NCBI GenBank assembly: GCA_007833815.1
Contig: CP033464.1
Location: 903,501 to 967,500 of the forward strand
Length of the DNA stretch: 64,000 bases
Origin: Brevibacillus laterosporus
GTDB lineage: Bacteria > Bacillota > Bacilli > Brevibacillales > Brevibacillaceae
Direction of reading: 5' to 3'
Every line of letters begins with the position of its first letter. Position 1 is the first letter of the stretch. Shown here one piece after another: positions 48,184 to 58,502 of this stretch. The position numbers and the translations under genes are program-made. A model generated the notes under the pieces. It saw only the letters and a list, made by a program, of their open reading frames with translations, was not told where the DNA came from and searched no databases.

Positions 48184-49173
48184 TTGAAACGTTTTTTTTC
48201 AGGGGTACAACCATCAGGTAACCTGACTATAGGTAACTATCTTGGTGCAATTAAGCAGTTTGTGGAATTACAACATGAGCCAAATGCAGAGGCTTTTTAT
48301 TGTGTAGTAGATATGCATGCAATTACAGTTGCTCAAGATCCAGAAGAACTACGCAGACGTACACGTGAAATCGCTCAAATCTATCTGGCATGCGGCGTTG
48401 ATCCAAAGAAAGCCACTGTATTTATTCAATCACATGTAAAGGAACATGCTGAACTTGGCTGGTTGTTACAATGTGCTACTTACATGGGTGAACTAAATCG
48501 TATGACGCAATTTAAAGATAAGGCAGAAGGCAAGGCAAACGTAAATGTTGGTTTGTTTACGTATCCAGTTCTAATGGCTGCTGACATCTTGTTGTATGAT
48601 GCGACACATGTACCTGTAGGGAATGATCAAAAGCAACATATTGAGTTGACTCGCGATATTGCTGAACGGTTTAACAATAAATATGGTGAGACCTTTGTAA
48701 TTCCAGAGCCAAGCATTCAAGAATTTGGGGCACGTATCATGGCACTAGATGAACCAACGAAAAAAATGTCAAAGTCAGCTGAGAGTGAAGCTAGTCGCAT
48801 TGGAATTTTGGAAACTCCAGAGGTATTTAAGAAAAAAATTATGCGAGCAGTAACCGATACGGAGAACTCCATTTCCTATGACGAAACAAATAAGCCTGGT
48901 ATCTCTAATTTGTTGACGATCTATAGTATGTTTGCTGATGAATCTATTGAGTCACTAGTAGAACGTTATCAAGGTCAAGGATATGGTACGTTGAAAAAAG
49001 ACCTGGTAGAAGTCGTAACCGAACAGCTTGGCACGATTCAGCAACGTTTTAATGAATATAACGATGTAGCAGAGTTGGACAAAATTCTGCGGGAAAGTGC
49101 TGAAAAGGCAAGTGCGATTGCAGAACAAACCTGCAATCGTGTAAAAGATGCTATGGGATTATTACGAATTTAA
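48184..49173 (+). CDS. trpS: Tryptophanyl-tRNA synthetase
   Basis: 329 residues from TTG 48184 (MKRFFSGVQPSGNLTIGNYL), with AGGGGTGG before it; matches the B. subtilis length (330). HIGH-like motif TIGNY and KMSKS in KKMSKSAESE. Charges tRNA-Trp. The leader is under 80 nt from the -10 (TATAAT 48108-48113), too short for a T-box, in contrast to the usual Bacillus arrangement. Confidence 0.97.
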   Translation: MKRFFSGVQPSGNLTIGNYLGAIKQFVELQHEPNAEAFYCVVDMHAITVAQDPEELRRRTREIAQIYLACGVDPKKATVFIQSHVKEHAELGWLLQCATYMGELNRMTQFKDKAEGKANVNVGLFTYPVLMAADILLYDATHVPVGNDQKQHIELTRDIAERFNNKYGETFVIPEPSIQEFGARIMALDEPTKKMSKSAESEASRIGILETPEVFKKKIMRAVTDTENSISYDETNKPGISNLLTIYSMFADESIESLVERYQGQGYGTLKKDLVEVVTEQLGTIQQRFNEYNDVAELDKILRESAEKASAIAEQTCNRVKDAMGLLRI

Positions 49174-49189
49174 ATATAAAAACGTATGT

Positions 49190-49228
49190 AGTAGAGCCAT
49201 TCCTCATAACGGGGAGTGGCTCTTTTCA
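49190..49228 (+). terminator. trpS terminator
   Basis: AGAGCCA (49193-49199) pairs with TGGCTCT (49217-49223) and ends in TTTT on the plus strand. Confidence 0.8.
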
Positions 49229-49276
49229 TATTTGTCGAAGTATGGTAAATAGATAGATATCCAGCGCCATAAAGTA

Positions 49277-49292
49277 AGTTTCACGTGAAACA
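49277..49292. promoter_or_regulatory. parS site
   Basis: AGTTTCACGTGAAACA, one mismatch from the consensus. Lies on the right side of oriC between trpS and the truncated ORF. Confidence 0.92.
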
Positions 49293-49460
49293 ATTTAATA
49301 AATCTAAACAAAATCAACATAAAACGCAATTTATACCAGCTTTCGACGACATATACTAATTAACTTTTCGATTCTACTTATTTAATATGGTCCCTTACAA
49401 AAATGTAAGCTTGATGAAAGCTAAACCGATGGGAATAAAAGCAAGTGATTTATAAAATAA

Positions 49461-49757
49461 GCATATGATCGCGAAGAAAGATTTCGCATTTTAAAAGATA
49501 CGACAGCACAAGTATTTGCTGAAATCATGGACTGGAAAGAGTTTACTCCCAGTATGCTGGCTAATCCAGACCATGCCATTCACATGGGCGCTTTTATGAT
49601 AAGCCATTGGGATAAGTCAGGTAAAACACAGAAAGAGATTATTCGTGCTTTTTTATTACGGAATAAAGATGTCCAGTTCAAACAAGATAAAACATTTCAA
49701 ACAGCATATGAAGCTATTCAGAAGAAATATGACCAATACCAACGACAATTCAAATAA
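49461..49757 (+). pseudogene. N-terminally truncated ORF of unknown function
   Basis: A frame with coding look runs from 49461 to the stop at 49757. It reads AYDREERFRILKDTTAQVFA before the first ATG at 49527 (MDWKEFTPSML), with no ribosome site for that ATG. Protein-like sequence upstream of the only possible ATG suggests that the true start was lost. The remaining part, including HMGAFMISHWDKSGKTQKEI, resembles no family I know. Confidence 0.5.
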
Positions 49758-49780
49758 ACATCAGAAAGGGACGATATGGC

Positions 49781-50548
49781 ATGCAAACAGTATTGCAAGT
49801 AAAGAATGCTTCGAAAGTATACGGAGGAAAGACGAATACCTATACGGCATTAGATCATGTTAGTTTCGATGTGCAACAAGGCGAATTTGTTGGGATTATG
49901 GGACCATCAGGTGCAGGTAAGACTACGTTACTTAATATCATTTCTACTATTGACTCTCCAACATCAGGCGAGGTTTTGATTGATGGAAGTGACGTTGTCA
50001 AAATGAAGGAAGACAAGTTAGCGATGTTCCGACGGACGAAGCTTGGCTTTATTTTTCAAGACTACAACTTGCTGGATTCGTTAACAGTACGTGAGAATAT
50101 TGCACTACCTTTAGCTCTGACAAAAGTAAAGGCAAAAGAAATTGATAAACGTGTAACTGATATTGCCAAAAGATTTGGTATCGAGCAAATTTTAGAGCAG
50201 TATCCATACCAAATTTCAGGGGGTCAGAAACAACGTTGTGCGGCATCTCGCGCGATTGTCACTAATCCAAGCCTGATTTTCGGTGACGAACCTACTGGAG
50301 CACTTGACTCTAAATCATCAGCGGACTTGTTACAATGCCTGCAAGCATTGAATCAGGAGGAACAAGCAACTATTTTGATGGTTACCCATGATGCAAATGC
50401 AGGAAGTTACTGTGAACGAATTTTGTTTATTACAGACGGAAAAATTTCAATGGAATTAAAAAAAGGTACACAAACGCGAAAAGAGTTCTTCCAACGCATT
50501 ATGGATGTGCTGGCTGAACTTGGGGGTGATATGAGTGACGCTATTTAA
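49781..50548 (+). CDS. ABC transporter ATPase, BceA type
   Basis: 255 residues: Walker A GPSGAGKTTLLN (about 43), signature ISGGQKQR and Walker B IFGDEPTGALD. Ends with the short C-terminal helix MDVLAELGGDMSDAI that characterises BceA/YxdL proteins. With the permease it would form a peptide-antibiotic detoxification or sensing transporter. It overlaps the permease by 14 nt. No bceR/bceS-like pair lies in the neighbourhood. Confidence 0.9.
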   Translation: MQTVLQVKNASKVYGGKTNTYTALDHVSFDVQQGEFVGIMGPSGAGKTTLLNIISTIDSPTSGEVLIDGSDVVKMKEDKLAMFRRTKLGFIFQDYNLLDSLTVRENIALPLALTKVKAKEIDKRVTDIAKRFGIEQILEQYPYQISGGQKQRCAASRAIVTNPSLIFGDEPTGALDSKSSADLLQCLQALNQEEQATILMVTHDANAGSYCERILFITDGKISMELKKGTQTRKEFFQRIMDVLAELGGDMSDAI

Positions 50549-52454
50549 TCTGGTTTTACGCAATATGAGACGTAACATGAAAAGTTATTTGATTTATTTC
50601 GTCTCAATGATTTTCAGTATCGTCATCTACTATACGTTCATGTCCTTACAATTTAATACGCAAATTGCTGAAGTAAGCGGTGGAGATCCATATGTTAGAA
50701 AAGCCTTTGAGTTTTCCAGCGTTTTGCTTCTTCTGTTTGTAGCTGTATTTATGGTCTATTCAAATAGCTTTTTTACACGAAAACGGAAAAAGGAAGTAGG
50801 TCTCTATTCTTTACTAGGGGTTAGAAAGAAGCAAGTTGGAATGATGCTATTCTTTGAGAATCTATTCTTAGGAATTGGAGCCTTAATTTTAGGAATCATT
50901 CTTGGAGGTTTTTTATCGAAAGCTTTCTTGTCCTTACTGGTTTATCTAATGAATATAGATATGCAGGTAAACTTTGAAATTCCGTTGGAAGCTATCACGC
51001 AAACAGCTAAAGTTTTCTTTGTTCTGATTCTCTTTACGTCCCTACAAGGCTACATATTAATTTATCGCTTTAAATTAATTGAGCTATTCCGCGCCGAACA
51101 AGAGGGAGAATCAGTTCCAAAAGGTTCTGTAATTTTAGCACTTTTCTCTGTATTTCTCATTGGTTCTGCCTATTTCTTTGCAGCTACCTTTATGGATTAC
51201 TTTGATGTATTACTAGCTTTCTATATCATTGGTGGTACTGTGTTAGGGACCTATATTTTGTTCCATTACTTCCTTGTCTTTTACTTTAAACGGGCGCGTA
51301 AAAACAAGCGTTCATTCTACAATGGACTAAATATGGTTAGTAAAGGTCAATTGTTATATCGCATCAAAGGAAATGCCACTGCTCTTGCCTCTATTACTGT
51401 GGTAAGTACCATTACAATCTGTGCAGTAGGAACAGCAGCGACTTTCTATTTCAACGTAAATGATGTAACGACTCAAAACAATCCATATAGTTATTCCTAT
51501 CATAAGGACGGCAAGGACTGGAATAACGAGGTAGAGAAGACATTTGCAAATGCAAAAGATAAGCATCCAATCCAATTGGAGACTGAAGTGCCTTACATCA
51601 TAATAAAAGGAACGGCAGACGAACAGAAAGCAAGCAGTTCCATACAATATCGCACATCAGATGGTATGTATCTATTAGGTCAATCTAAATATAACGAATT
51701 GGCTAAAGCCATGAATAAGGAGCTTGTAGAAGTGAAAGCAGGCGAAATGGTAATGGTAGACGCCTATTATAACGAAACGTTTGACAAAGATATTATCAAC
51801 AATCGAGTTTCCTATAAAGCAGGGGACCAATCAAAAACCTTGACCTTGGTAGCAGCTAAGAAAGGATCAGTAAGTAATCTAGGAAAAACCACATTTGTGG
51901 TATCCGATGCTGACTATCAAGCTGCCCAACAGTTTGGAGAGCCTTATTTTATCAAAAATATTAATGTAGATAATCAGTATAAGGCTAGTGAACTGTCTAC
52001 AAACTTGAAGAAAGTGATGCCTGAGCGCGAAGAATTACAAGATTTTTATACCCAATACCAAACGCTCATGGAAACAACAGGGGTAATGATTTTTATTGGT
52101 GGATTTATTGGATTGGTCTTCATGCTTGCGACAGGTTCAATCATTTACTTCAAACAGCTTACAGAAGCACACAATGACAAGAAATACTATACGATTCTTC
52201 ACAAAATTGGTGCTACGAAACGCGAGTGCAAAGAGGCAATTAGTAAACAAATAGCGTTTATTTTTGGGGCGCCCCTCCTGTTAGGCATTAGTCATAGTCT
52301 GTTTGCACTTAACACCATGTCGGCTATGTTTAGAATGAACATTTTGACGTCGGTATTGGTTAGTATGGGAGTATATCTAGTTATCTATGTTGGATACTAC
52401 TTTATGACTGTTCGCTCTTACAGTAATATTGTCTTGGATCACAATAAATCGTAA
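50535..52454 (+). CDS. ABC transporter permease, BceB/FtsX type
   Basis: 639 residues with about ten membrane segments: one near the N-terminus, three around 55-175, more at 195-310, a large external domain (about 310-520) and three at the end (535-635). GTG 50535 follows GGGGGTGAT. The large external domain between helices 7 and 8 is diagnostic for BceB-like permeases that act against bacitracin, nisin and similar peptides. The exact substrate is unknown. Confidence 0.9.
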   Translation: MTLFNLVLRNMRRNMKSYLIYFVSMIFSIVIYYTFMSLQFNTQIAEVSGGDPYVRKAFEFSSVLLLLFVAVFMVYSNSFFTRKRKKEVGLYSLLGVRKKQVGMMLFFENLFLGIGALILGIILGGFLSKAFLSLLVYLMNIDMQVNFEIPLEAITQTAKVFFVLILFTSLQGYILIYRFKLIELFRAEQEGESVPKGSVILALFSVFLIGSAYFFAATFMDYFDVLLAFYIIGGTVLGTYILFHYFLVFYFKRARKNKRSFYNGLNMVSKGQLLYRIKGNATALASITVVSTITICAVGTAATFYFNVNDVTTQNNPYSYSYHKDGKDWNNEVEKTFANAKDKHPIQLETEVPYIIIKGTADEQKASSSIQYRTSDGMYLLGQSKYNELAKAMNKELVEVKAGEMVMVDAYYNETFDKDIINNRVSYKAGDQSKTLTLVAAKKGSVSNLGKTTFVVSDADYQAAQQFGEPYFIKNINVDNQYKASELSTNLKKVMPEREELQDFYTQYQTLMETTGVMIFIGGFIGLVFMLATGSIIYFKQLTEAHNDKKYYTILHKIGATKRECKEAISKQIAFIFGAPLLLGISHSLFALNTMSAMFRMNILTSVLVSMGVYLVIYVGYYFMTVRSYSNIVLDHNKS

Positions 52455-52473
52455 AAACAAGCTATTCTTTATA

Positions 52474-52520
52474 CGAAAAGCAGAACTTCAGGGAAATGAT
52501 CCTGAGGTTCTGCTTTTTTT
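52474..52520 (+). terminator. Terminator of the ABC pair
   Basis: AAAAGCAGAACTTCAGG (52476-52492) pairs with CCTGAGGTTCTGCTTTT across 8 nt with one mismatch, ending in T8. It also faces the convergent bioC. Confidence 0.9.
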
Positions 52521-52551
52521 ACAAGTAAGCTGTAAATGACTTATATGCTAA

Positions 52552-53376
52552 TTAACATTGAGCAGTGATTAGGAGGACTTCATAGGTAGCAGGTATCCCC
52601 TGATCTTGCTGAAAGGTATCTTGGTAATAATTCATCATTGGTATTAGAAGGCGTCTGTCTCCCAAGCCATGAGAGGGAGGGGGGACAGTGGCTCCTATTT
52701 CTTTAATCGAACGTAAAAAATCGATAACGGTTGAGTAATATAGTGTGATTGAGTAAGTTTGCACTTCTATGTTTTGAAAACCGGCATGTTCTAAAAAAGA
52801 AGCCCATTCGGTAGAACTATGAAAGGTAAGGACATGACTCTGAGCTTTTTCTCCCATGCTAGTGTAAGTTGCGTTATAGGATTCCTGTAATTCATGGAAA
52901 GTAAGGGGGCCAAATGTAGAAAATAACAGATGCCCCTCAGACTGCAAAATTCTGTGTAATTGAGAGAGAGTTTTCTGTGGATATAGGAGCCACTGAAAAC
53001 AAGCATTCGAGAGAATCAAGTCATAACTGGAGTCAGTGACGGTATGTGCCCAATCCTCAATATCGGCACATACCAATTGAAGAGATGCTGGTAGAGTAGA
53101 TTGATCATGATGATCTCGAATAGCTTGTTCTGTCCTCATCAGCATTTTGTCAGCTAGATCGAGAGCTGTATAGTGAGTTAATAAGCGAGGGTAGGTTACC
53201 ATTTTCTTAGTAAGATACCCGGTTCCACAACCAATCTCTAGAACTCGTGAGGGGAGATATTTACTTTGAAAGGATTGGAGGAGTTGATCGGCCATCTGTT
53301 TTTGCACGATTGCATGTTGATCATATGTGCTGGCTTTCTGATTAAATCGTTGTTGGATGTGCAATTTATTTGGCAC
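52552..53376 (-). CDS. bioC: Malonyl-ACP O-methyltransferase BioC
   Basis: 274 residues. SAM motif VLEIGCGTGYLTKK (about 44-57), then ALDLADKML. Methylates the free carboxyl of malonyl-ACP so that the fatty-acid enzymes can build pimeloyl-ACP methyl ester. It overlaps the upstream hydrolase gene by 11 nt. It is last in the biotin operon. Confidence 0.92.
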   Translation of the reverse strand: MPNKLHIQQRFNQKASTYDQHAIVQKQMADQLLQSFQSKYLPSRVLEIGCGTGYLTKKMVTYPRLLTHYTALDLADKMLMRTEQAIRDHHDQSTLPASLQLVCADIEDWAHTVTDSSYDLILSNACFQWLLYPQKTLSQLHRILQSEGHLLFSTFGPLTFHELQESYNATYTSMGEKAQSHVLTFHSSTEWASFLEHAGFQNIEVQTYSITLYYSTVIDFLRSIKEIGATVPPPSHGLGDRRLLIPMMNYYQDTFQQDQGIPATYEVLLITAQC

Positions 53377-54097
53377 GAATAAACCTCCTTATTTCGTTAA
53401 CTACATACGAAGAACCAGTTACAAATGGATAATGGCCCTGATAATCAGGTGAAATGAATGTGGCGTTTGGAATAGACTCTGCCATTTCCTGAGCTGCCGC
53501 ATAGGGAATCACCGGGTCATTGAAAGAATGTATGAGTAAGCAGGGACAGTTTATGTGAGATAAAAGAGGACGACAATCTTCTAAGAGTAAAATATCAAGT
53601 CCAGCTAACAAGGCGTTTTCTGTCCAATTACATTGCTGAAGTAGGGTAGTACTACTTTGATGGGGAAGTTCTTTCTCTGATTCGGGAAACATACTTGTAT
53701 AAAAGCGCTCTAGCACTTTATATCTACTCTTCTTAACAGATCGCTTCATTCGAATAAGAGAAGTCGTTGGCCAGCCCAGATGAATCTCTGCTTCGTCACG
53801 GACAAAACGTGCTGTTGTATTCAGAAGGAGAAGGCCTTGGACCGGGAAGGTAGCGGCAAGACGCTGTGCCAACATTCCACCTAATGACCAGCCAACGACT
53901 AAGATGGGAGAAGGTATTTCTTGCTGTATTCCACGATAGATTTCTTCGACTCCTTTATAAATAGCAGAGGGTGAGGCCATCTGAGAGAAATCGACTGCAA
54001 CATGATAATACTCGGTCAAGCTTTGTTGCCAGCTATCCCAGATGAAAGAAGGCATTCCCCAACCTGTTAGCCAAAGGATGGTGCCATCCTTTTTCAT
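53366..54097 (-). CDS. bioH: BioH-like carboxylesterase (alpha/beta hydrolase)
   Basis: 243 residues from ATG 54097, which overlaps bioF's stop by 4 nt; GGGGTGATTAC is the ribosome site. The nucleophile elbow is GWSLGG with Ser71. Later come the acid in SFNDPVIP and the His in YQGHYPFV, a full Ser-Asp-His set. By operon position it removes the methyl group of pimeloyl-ACP methyl ester after two elongation rounds, the BioH step. Identity is by context and motif. Confidence 0.85.
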   Translation of the reverse strand: MKKDGTILWLTGWGMPSFIWDSWQQSLTEYYHVAVDFSQMASPSAIYKGVEEIYRGIQQEIPSPILVVGWSLGGMLAQRLAATFPVQGLLLLNTTARFVRDEAEIHLGWPTTSLIRMKRSVKKSRYKVLERFYTSMFPESEKELPHQSSTTLLQQCNWTENALLAGLDILLLEDCRPLLSHINCPCLLIHSFNDPVIPYAAAQEMAESIPNATFISPDYQGHYPFVTGSSYVVNEIRRFIRAK

Positions 54098-55284
54098 GTA
54101 ATCACCCCAAGTTCCATTGCTGTTTGAATGGTTTGGTGTGCTGCCCAAGCTATGTCTTCATCTGAATGTGTCGCCATGAGTGAAAAGCGGATTCTTGCTG
54201 AATCTTCAGGAACGGTAGGGGGCCGAATAGCTACGGCTAAAATTCCTGCCTGCTCTAAGCGGTTACTATACTCAATTGCTGTTTGGTTATCACCAAGTAA
54301 AAGAGGCACAATAGGAGAATCTCCAGAAGGTACAAGCAAACCAGCCTGTTGTAACTGAGTTCGGAACTGATTACTTTTTCTGTGGAGTTCCTGTCGGCGC
54401 CATTCTTCCTGTTGAACAATGGCAACAGAATGACCGATTGCTGTGACTAGGGCAGGTGGTAGTGAAGTAGAATAAATGAGTGGTCGACAGGTATGTACGA
54501 GGTAATCTATTAGTACTTGATCTGCACATACATAAGCCCCATATAAACCGAGGGCTTTGCTACATGTTCCCATTAGGATATCCACTTCCTGATGAACGCC
54601 AAGCTGATGGCATAAACCAGCGCCTGTTTCCCCATAAACTCCGCTCGCATGCGCTTCATCAACCATTAAAAATGCACCATAATCGTGTTTTATCTTGATC
54701 AGCTCTTCTATATTTGCCTTATCTCCATCCATCGAAAAGACTGTATCGGTAACGATTAGATTACGTCGGTGTTTCTCCTTATGCTTTTGAAGGAGGTATT
54801 GCAAATGTTCATAATCGTTATGACGATAGCGATAATGACTTGCTCTACTTAAAATCGTACCATCCACTATACTTGCATGATTAAGTCGATCACTATAAAT
54901 GGCGCTATGACGATCAAGCAGAGCAGATATACAACCGAGATTAGCCATGTAGCCATTTGCAAATAATAGGGTTGCCTCTCGTTCCTTCCACCGGCTGATA
55001 ATTTGCTCGGTATGGTGATAACAAGAGGAGTTACCAACCACTAATCGAGATGAGGTTCCTCCTGCTCCAAAAGTGTTTGCTGTTAGTTGCCATGTATTCA
55101 ACAAACGTGGATCATGTGATAGTCCTAAGTAATTGTTAGAGGAAAGATTAAGTAGTTTTTGTCCGTTAGAAACAATCCAGGTTCCTTGGCACTCAGCTAC
55201 ATATTCAGTTGTGCGAAGCATACGTTGAAGCCCTTTTTTACGTCGATGTTCCAATTCTTGTTGTAATTCCGGGTATCTACTCAT
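54094..55284 (-). CDS. bioF: 8-amino-7-oxononanoate synthase BioF
   Basis: 396 residues from ATG 55284 (MSRYPELQQELEHRRKKGLQ), which overlaps bioB; the longer frame from 55338 repeats part of bioB in another frame. PLP Lys in MGTCSKALGLYGAY, and DEAHASGVYG. Condenses pimeloyl-ACP (or CoA) with alanine to give KAPA. Confidence 0.93.
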   Translation of the reverse strand: MSRYPELQQELEHRRKKGLQRMLRTTEYVAECQGTWIVSNGQKLLNLSSNNYLGLSHDPRLLNTWQLTANTFGAGGTSSRLVVGNSSCYHHTEQIISRWKEREATLLFANGYMANLGCISALLDRHSAIYSDRLNHASIVDGTILSRASHYRYRHNDYEHLQYLLQKHKEKHRRNLIVTDTVFSMDGDKANIEELIKIKHDYGAFLMVDEAHASGVYGETGAGLCHQLGVHQEVDILMGTCSKALGLYGAYVCADQVLIDYLVHTCRPLIYSTSLPPALVTAIGHSVAIVQQEEWRRQELHRKSNQFRTQLQQAGLLVPSGDSPIVPLLLGDNQTAIEYSNRLEQAGILAVAIRPPTVPEDSARIRFSLMATHSDEDIAWAAHQTIQTAMELGVIT

Positions 55285-56302
55285 GTAAGTGGTCGTTAGC
55301 AAAAGCATTTTCTTCAATTTCAAAACCCATATCTGCAATCATCTGATGATCGGCATTCACCGATTGTCCAGTTGTGGTTAAATAATCACCAACAAACACA
55401 GAATTAGCAGCGTACAATGCTAGTGGCTGTAAGTGTCCTAGATTTAATTCACGTCCACCTGCTATTCGAACTTCTTTGGTTGGACAAATAAAACGGAACA
55501 AAGCGATTACTTTTAGGCAAAAACGTGGCGTATTTCGTTCCATATGAGCTAATGGTGTACCTAGAATTGGGTTTAAAAAGTTAATTGGAATAGAGTCTGC
55601 GTTAATTGCCCGGAGAGTATAGGCCATCTCCACAATTTCCTCAAGCGTTTCTCCCATTCCAATAATGACCCCTGAGCAAGGTGACATTCCGGCAGTTTTT
55701 GCATTATCAATTGTTTCGGTACGTTGATCGTAGGTATGGGTAGTAGTGATAGAAGCATAGTTATCCTTGCTTGTATTAATATTATGGTTATAGCGATCTA
55801 CCCCGGCATTTGCTAGGCGGATGGCTTGTTCTGGTTTTAACAATCCTAAACAGGCACAAATTTTCAATGAAGAGGTTTGCTTTATTTCTTTTACTGCTTC
55901 AATTACTTGTTTTAATTCGCCCTCGGTTGGCCCACGCCCAGAAGCCACGATGCAGTAGGTTCCTGCTTTTCGAGAGATAGCTTCCTGAGCTCCCTTCATC
56001 AGGGTCTCTTTGTCTAACATCGTGTATTTTTCGATAGGTGCAGACGAACGACTTGATTGAGAACAATATCCGCAATCTTCCCGACAATGACCGCTTTTAG
56101 CATTCATGATCATGTTTAACTTCACACGTTTGGCAAAAAAACGATAACGTACCTGATAGGCAGCTTGCAGAATAGGCAATAATTCATCGTCAGTAGCTTG
56201 TAAAATACTGAGAGCTTCTACTGCGCTTAGAAGTTCACCAGCTATAGATTTTTTGGCTAAAATTGACCAGTCATATGTAGAATTGGTAGCTAATGCACTC
56301 AT
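55277..56302 (-). CDS. bioB: Biotin synthase BioB
   Basis: 341 residues. Radical-SAM cluster motif C-x3-C-x2-C in HCREDCGYCSQS; the [2Fe-2S] ligands are in the barrel. Inserts sulfur into dethiobiotin. Start ATG after a GGGGGACG-type site. It is followed with overlap by bioF. Confidence 0.96.
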   Translation of the reverse strand: MSALATNSTYDWSILAKKSIAGELLSAVEALSILQATDDELLPILQAAYQVRYRFFAKRVKLNMIMNAKSGHCREDCGYCSQSSRSSAPIEKYTMLDKETLMKGAQEAISRKAGTYCIVASGRGPTEGELKQVIEAVKEIKQTSSLKICACLGLLKPEQAIRLANAGVDRYNHNINTSKDNYASITTTHTYDQRTETIDNAKTAGMSPCSGVIIGMGETLEEIVEMAYTLRAINADSIPINFLNPILGTPLAHMERNTPRFCLKVIALFRFICPTKEVRIAGGRELNLGHLQPLALYAANSVFVGDYLTTTGQSVNADHQMIADMGFEIEENAFANDHLHE

Positions 56303-56359
56303 AGTACACGTCCCCCTATAGAGTATTACATCGGTAAGAATTATCTTAATTGAACAGGA

Positions 56360-57070
56360 CTAACATTGAAGTTCTTGTAGGATGGGAGTCAGTAGAATAT
56401 GCTTCTCTATAACTTCAATCAGTTGCTTTTTATTGAATGGCTCTGATAGATAAGGAAACAGACCCAGAACCTGAACCTTACCAAAGTCTTCTATATAATC
56501 AGCATTTTTTCTCATTTCCTTCATGGATAAATGAGCTTCTGTCTGATTTAAAATGACACCTAGAATTGGAATTCCTCTAGTGCGCAAGGCTTCTAATGAA
56601 AGAAGTGTATGATTAATGGTTCCTAAGCCACCGTGAGCAACAAGTAGAACAGGGAAATTGATCTGTTTAATTAAATCAATACCCACCATTGTGTCGGTCA
56701 GCGGAGCTAATAATCCACCAGCACCTTCAACAAGTAAGTTTTTATGTCTAGCAAAAAGCGGACCGCCAGCCTGCATAATACTCGGGAGTGTTAAGATGAT
56801 GCCTTCTCGAATGGCTGCTAAGTGTGGTGTAACTGGTTCTACAAAAGACAGCGGCGCGATCTCGTGAGGGGCATCTTCTAACCCAGACAAAGATTGTATA
56901 CGATAGGCATCGCTAACCATATCATCTGCACGAGCTCCTGATTGTACTGGCTTCCATACTCCAATATCCATATTTCTATGAAGGAGGGTAGTGGCCAAAC
57001 TAGCAGTGATCATGGTTTTACCTATCTCCGTACCGGTGCCCGCAATAAAGATGCCATTGGTATGTTTCAT
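56360..57070 (-). CDS. bioD: Dethiobiotin synthetase BioD
   Basis: 236 residues, P-loop [13 protein letters not shown] at about 11-23, and KPVQSGA at the substrate site. Forms dethiobiotin from DAPA, CO2 and ATP. The ATG overlaps the bioA stop by 4 nt. Confidence 0.95.
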   Translation of the reverse strand: MKHTNGIFIAGTGTEIGKTMITASLATTLLHRNMDIGVWKPVQSGARADDMVSDAYRIQSLSGLEDAPHEIAPLSFVEPVTPHLAAIREGIILTLPSIMQAGGPLFARHKNLLVEGAGGLLAPLTDTMVGIDLIKQINFPVLLVAHGGLGTINHTLLSLEALRTRGIPILGVILNQTEAHLSMKEMRKNADYIEDFGKVQVLGLFPYLSEPFNKKQLIEVIEKHILLTPILQELQC

Positions 57071-58428
57071 ATTTCTATACCCTCTGTAACCTCTACAATC
57101 GCTTGATATAAAATTTGGATCATCTCGAGTAGCTCATCACGTGTACTGGAGAGTGGCGGAATAAATACAATCACATTTCCGAGTGGACGTGTTAACAAGC
57201 CTAATTCTTTGGAACGTTGGCTTACTTTTACTCCGATTCTGTCATTCCAGTGATAAGGAGTTCGATCCTGTTTATCTAACACTAACTCTATGCCAATCAT
57301 CAGACCTTTCTGGCGAATATCCCCTACATGCTTTCGCTCCAAAAAGGAAGGCCATTGTTGTTCGAGCCATGTTGCATCAGTAGCTACTTTTTCTACAAGT
57401 CCTCTTGATTCAAAGAGGTCTAAGCTAGCAAGAGCGACAGCACAGCCTAATGGATTTCCTGTATAGGAGTGACCATGGAAAAATGTTTTTTGTTCCTCGT
57501 AATTTGCATAGAAACCTTCATAAATCTCATCTGTTGTTAGAGTGGCAGCTAATGGTAGATAACCAGCGGTAATTCCTTTGGCAACTATCATGATGTCAGG
57601 CGTAACGTCTTCGTGCTCACAAGCAAACATTTTTCCTGTACGTCCAAAACCAGTAGCGACCTCGTCAGCAATAAAAAGGACTTGGTGTGCAGCCGCTAGC
57701 TCAGCGATCCTTTTCAAACAACCTTCTGGCATCACAATCATGCCACTAGCTCCTTGTACGATCGGTTCAATAATAATCGCAGCAATTTCACTAGACTTTT
57801 CTTGTAAAAGAGCCTCTAAAGCTTGAAGCGTTTGTTCAAGCGCTGCTCCTGCGCTTTCTTCGCGGTATGTATTTGGATAGGGAATGGTGTAGGGAGAGAA
57901 CAACAGCGGTTTGTACACTTTATGATAAAGCGGAATAGCACCTACACTGACAGCCCCGATTGTATCGCCATGGTATGCCTGATTCATGGTAATAAACCTA
58001 GTTTTCCCGCTACTCCCTTTATTTTGCCAATACTGAAAAGCCATTTTTAATGCAATCTCTACACCAGTAGCTCCACAGTCTGAATAAAAGACTTTGTTAA
58101 GCCCATTTGGAGTAATCTTGACTAATTTTTCCGCTAATTGAATGGCCGGTACATTTGCCATCCCTAATAAAGTAGAATGAGCGATTCGCTCTAATTGTTC
58201 TGTTATCGCTTGATTTAATTCAGGTACACAATGTCCGTGTACATTAAGCCATACAGACGAAAATCCATCGTAATAAGCTTTTCCATTAACATCGAATAGC
58301 TTGACGCCTTCTCCTCGCTCGATAATTAAAGGATCATTTTCACAGTAATCCTTCATTTGCGTGAAGGGGTGCCATAAGTATTGTTTATTTTTGCTGGCTA
58401 ATTCAGAGTAGTTGGGTGTTGAATTCAC
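57067..58428 (-). CDS. bioA: Adenosylmethionine (or lysine)-8-amino-7-oxononanoate aminotransferase BioA
   Basis: 453 residues from the GTG at 58428, preceded by GGGAG at 9 nt; the ATG at 58452 would also work (461 residues). PLP Lys in [26 protein letters not shown], and [11 protein letters not shown] near the start. Transfers an amino group to KAPA. First gene of the operon. A BirA-type operator lies upstream, so biotin repression is expected. The sequence alone does not tell whether SAM or lysine is the donor. Confidence 0.93.
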   Translation of the reverse strand: MNSTPNYSELASKNKQYLWHPFTQMKDYCENDPLIIERGEGVKLFDVNGKAYYDGFSSVWLNVHGHCVPELNQAITEQLERIAHSTLLGMANVPAIQLAEKLVKITPNGLNKVFYSDCGATGVEIALKMAFQYWQNKGSSGKTRFITMNQAYHGDTIGAVSVGAIPLYHKVYKPLLFSPYTIPYPNTYREESAGAALEQTLQALEALLQEKSSEIAAIIIEPIVQGASGMIVMPEGCLKRIAELAAAHQVLFIADEVATGFGRTGKMFACEHEDVTPDIMIVAKGITAGYLPLAATLTTDEIYEGFYANYEEQKTFFHGHSYTGNPLGCAVALASLDLFESRGLVEKVATDATWLEQQWPSFLERKHVGDIRQKGLMIGIELVLDKQDRTPYHWNDRIGVKVSQRSKELGLLTRPLGNVIVFIPPLSSTRDELLEMIQILYQAIVEVTEGIEI

Positions 58429-58459
58429 TTGGAATTGCTCCCTTCCTGCCATTTTATTT

Positions 58460-58492
58460 TTTGTAAACCTAAATTAAAAATAAGTTTACAAA
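58460..58492. promoter_or_regulatory. BirA operator upstream of bioA
   Basis: TTTGTAAAC (58460-58468) and GTTTACAAA (58484-58492) are perfect inverted arms with 15 nt between. This matches the biotin-repressor box TTGTTAAC-N14/15-GTTAACAA with one change in each arm. It lies just downstream of the predicted bio promoter. Confidence 0.85.
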
Positions 58493-58502
58493 TATATTTA
58501 GA

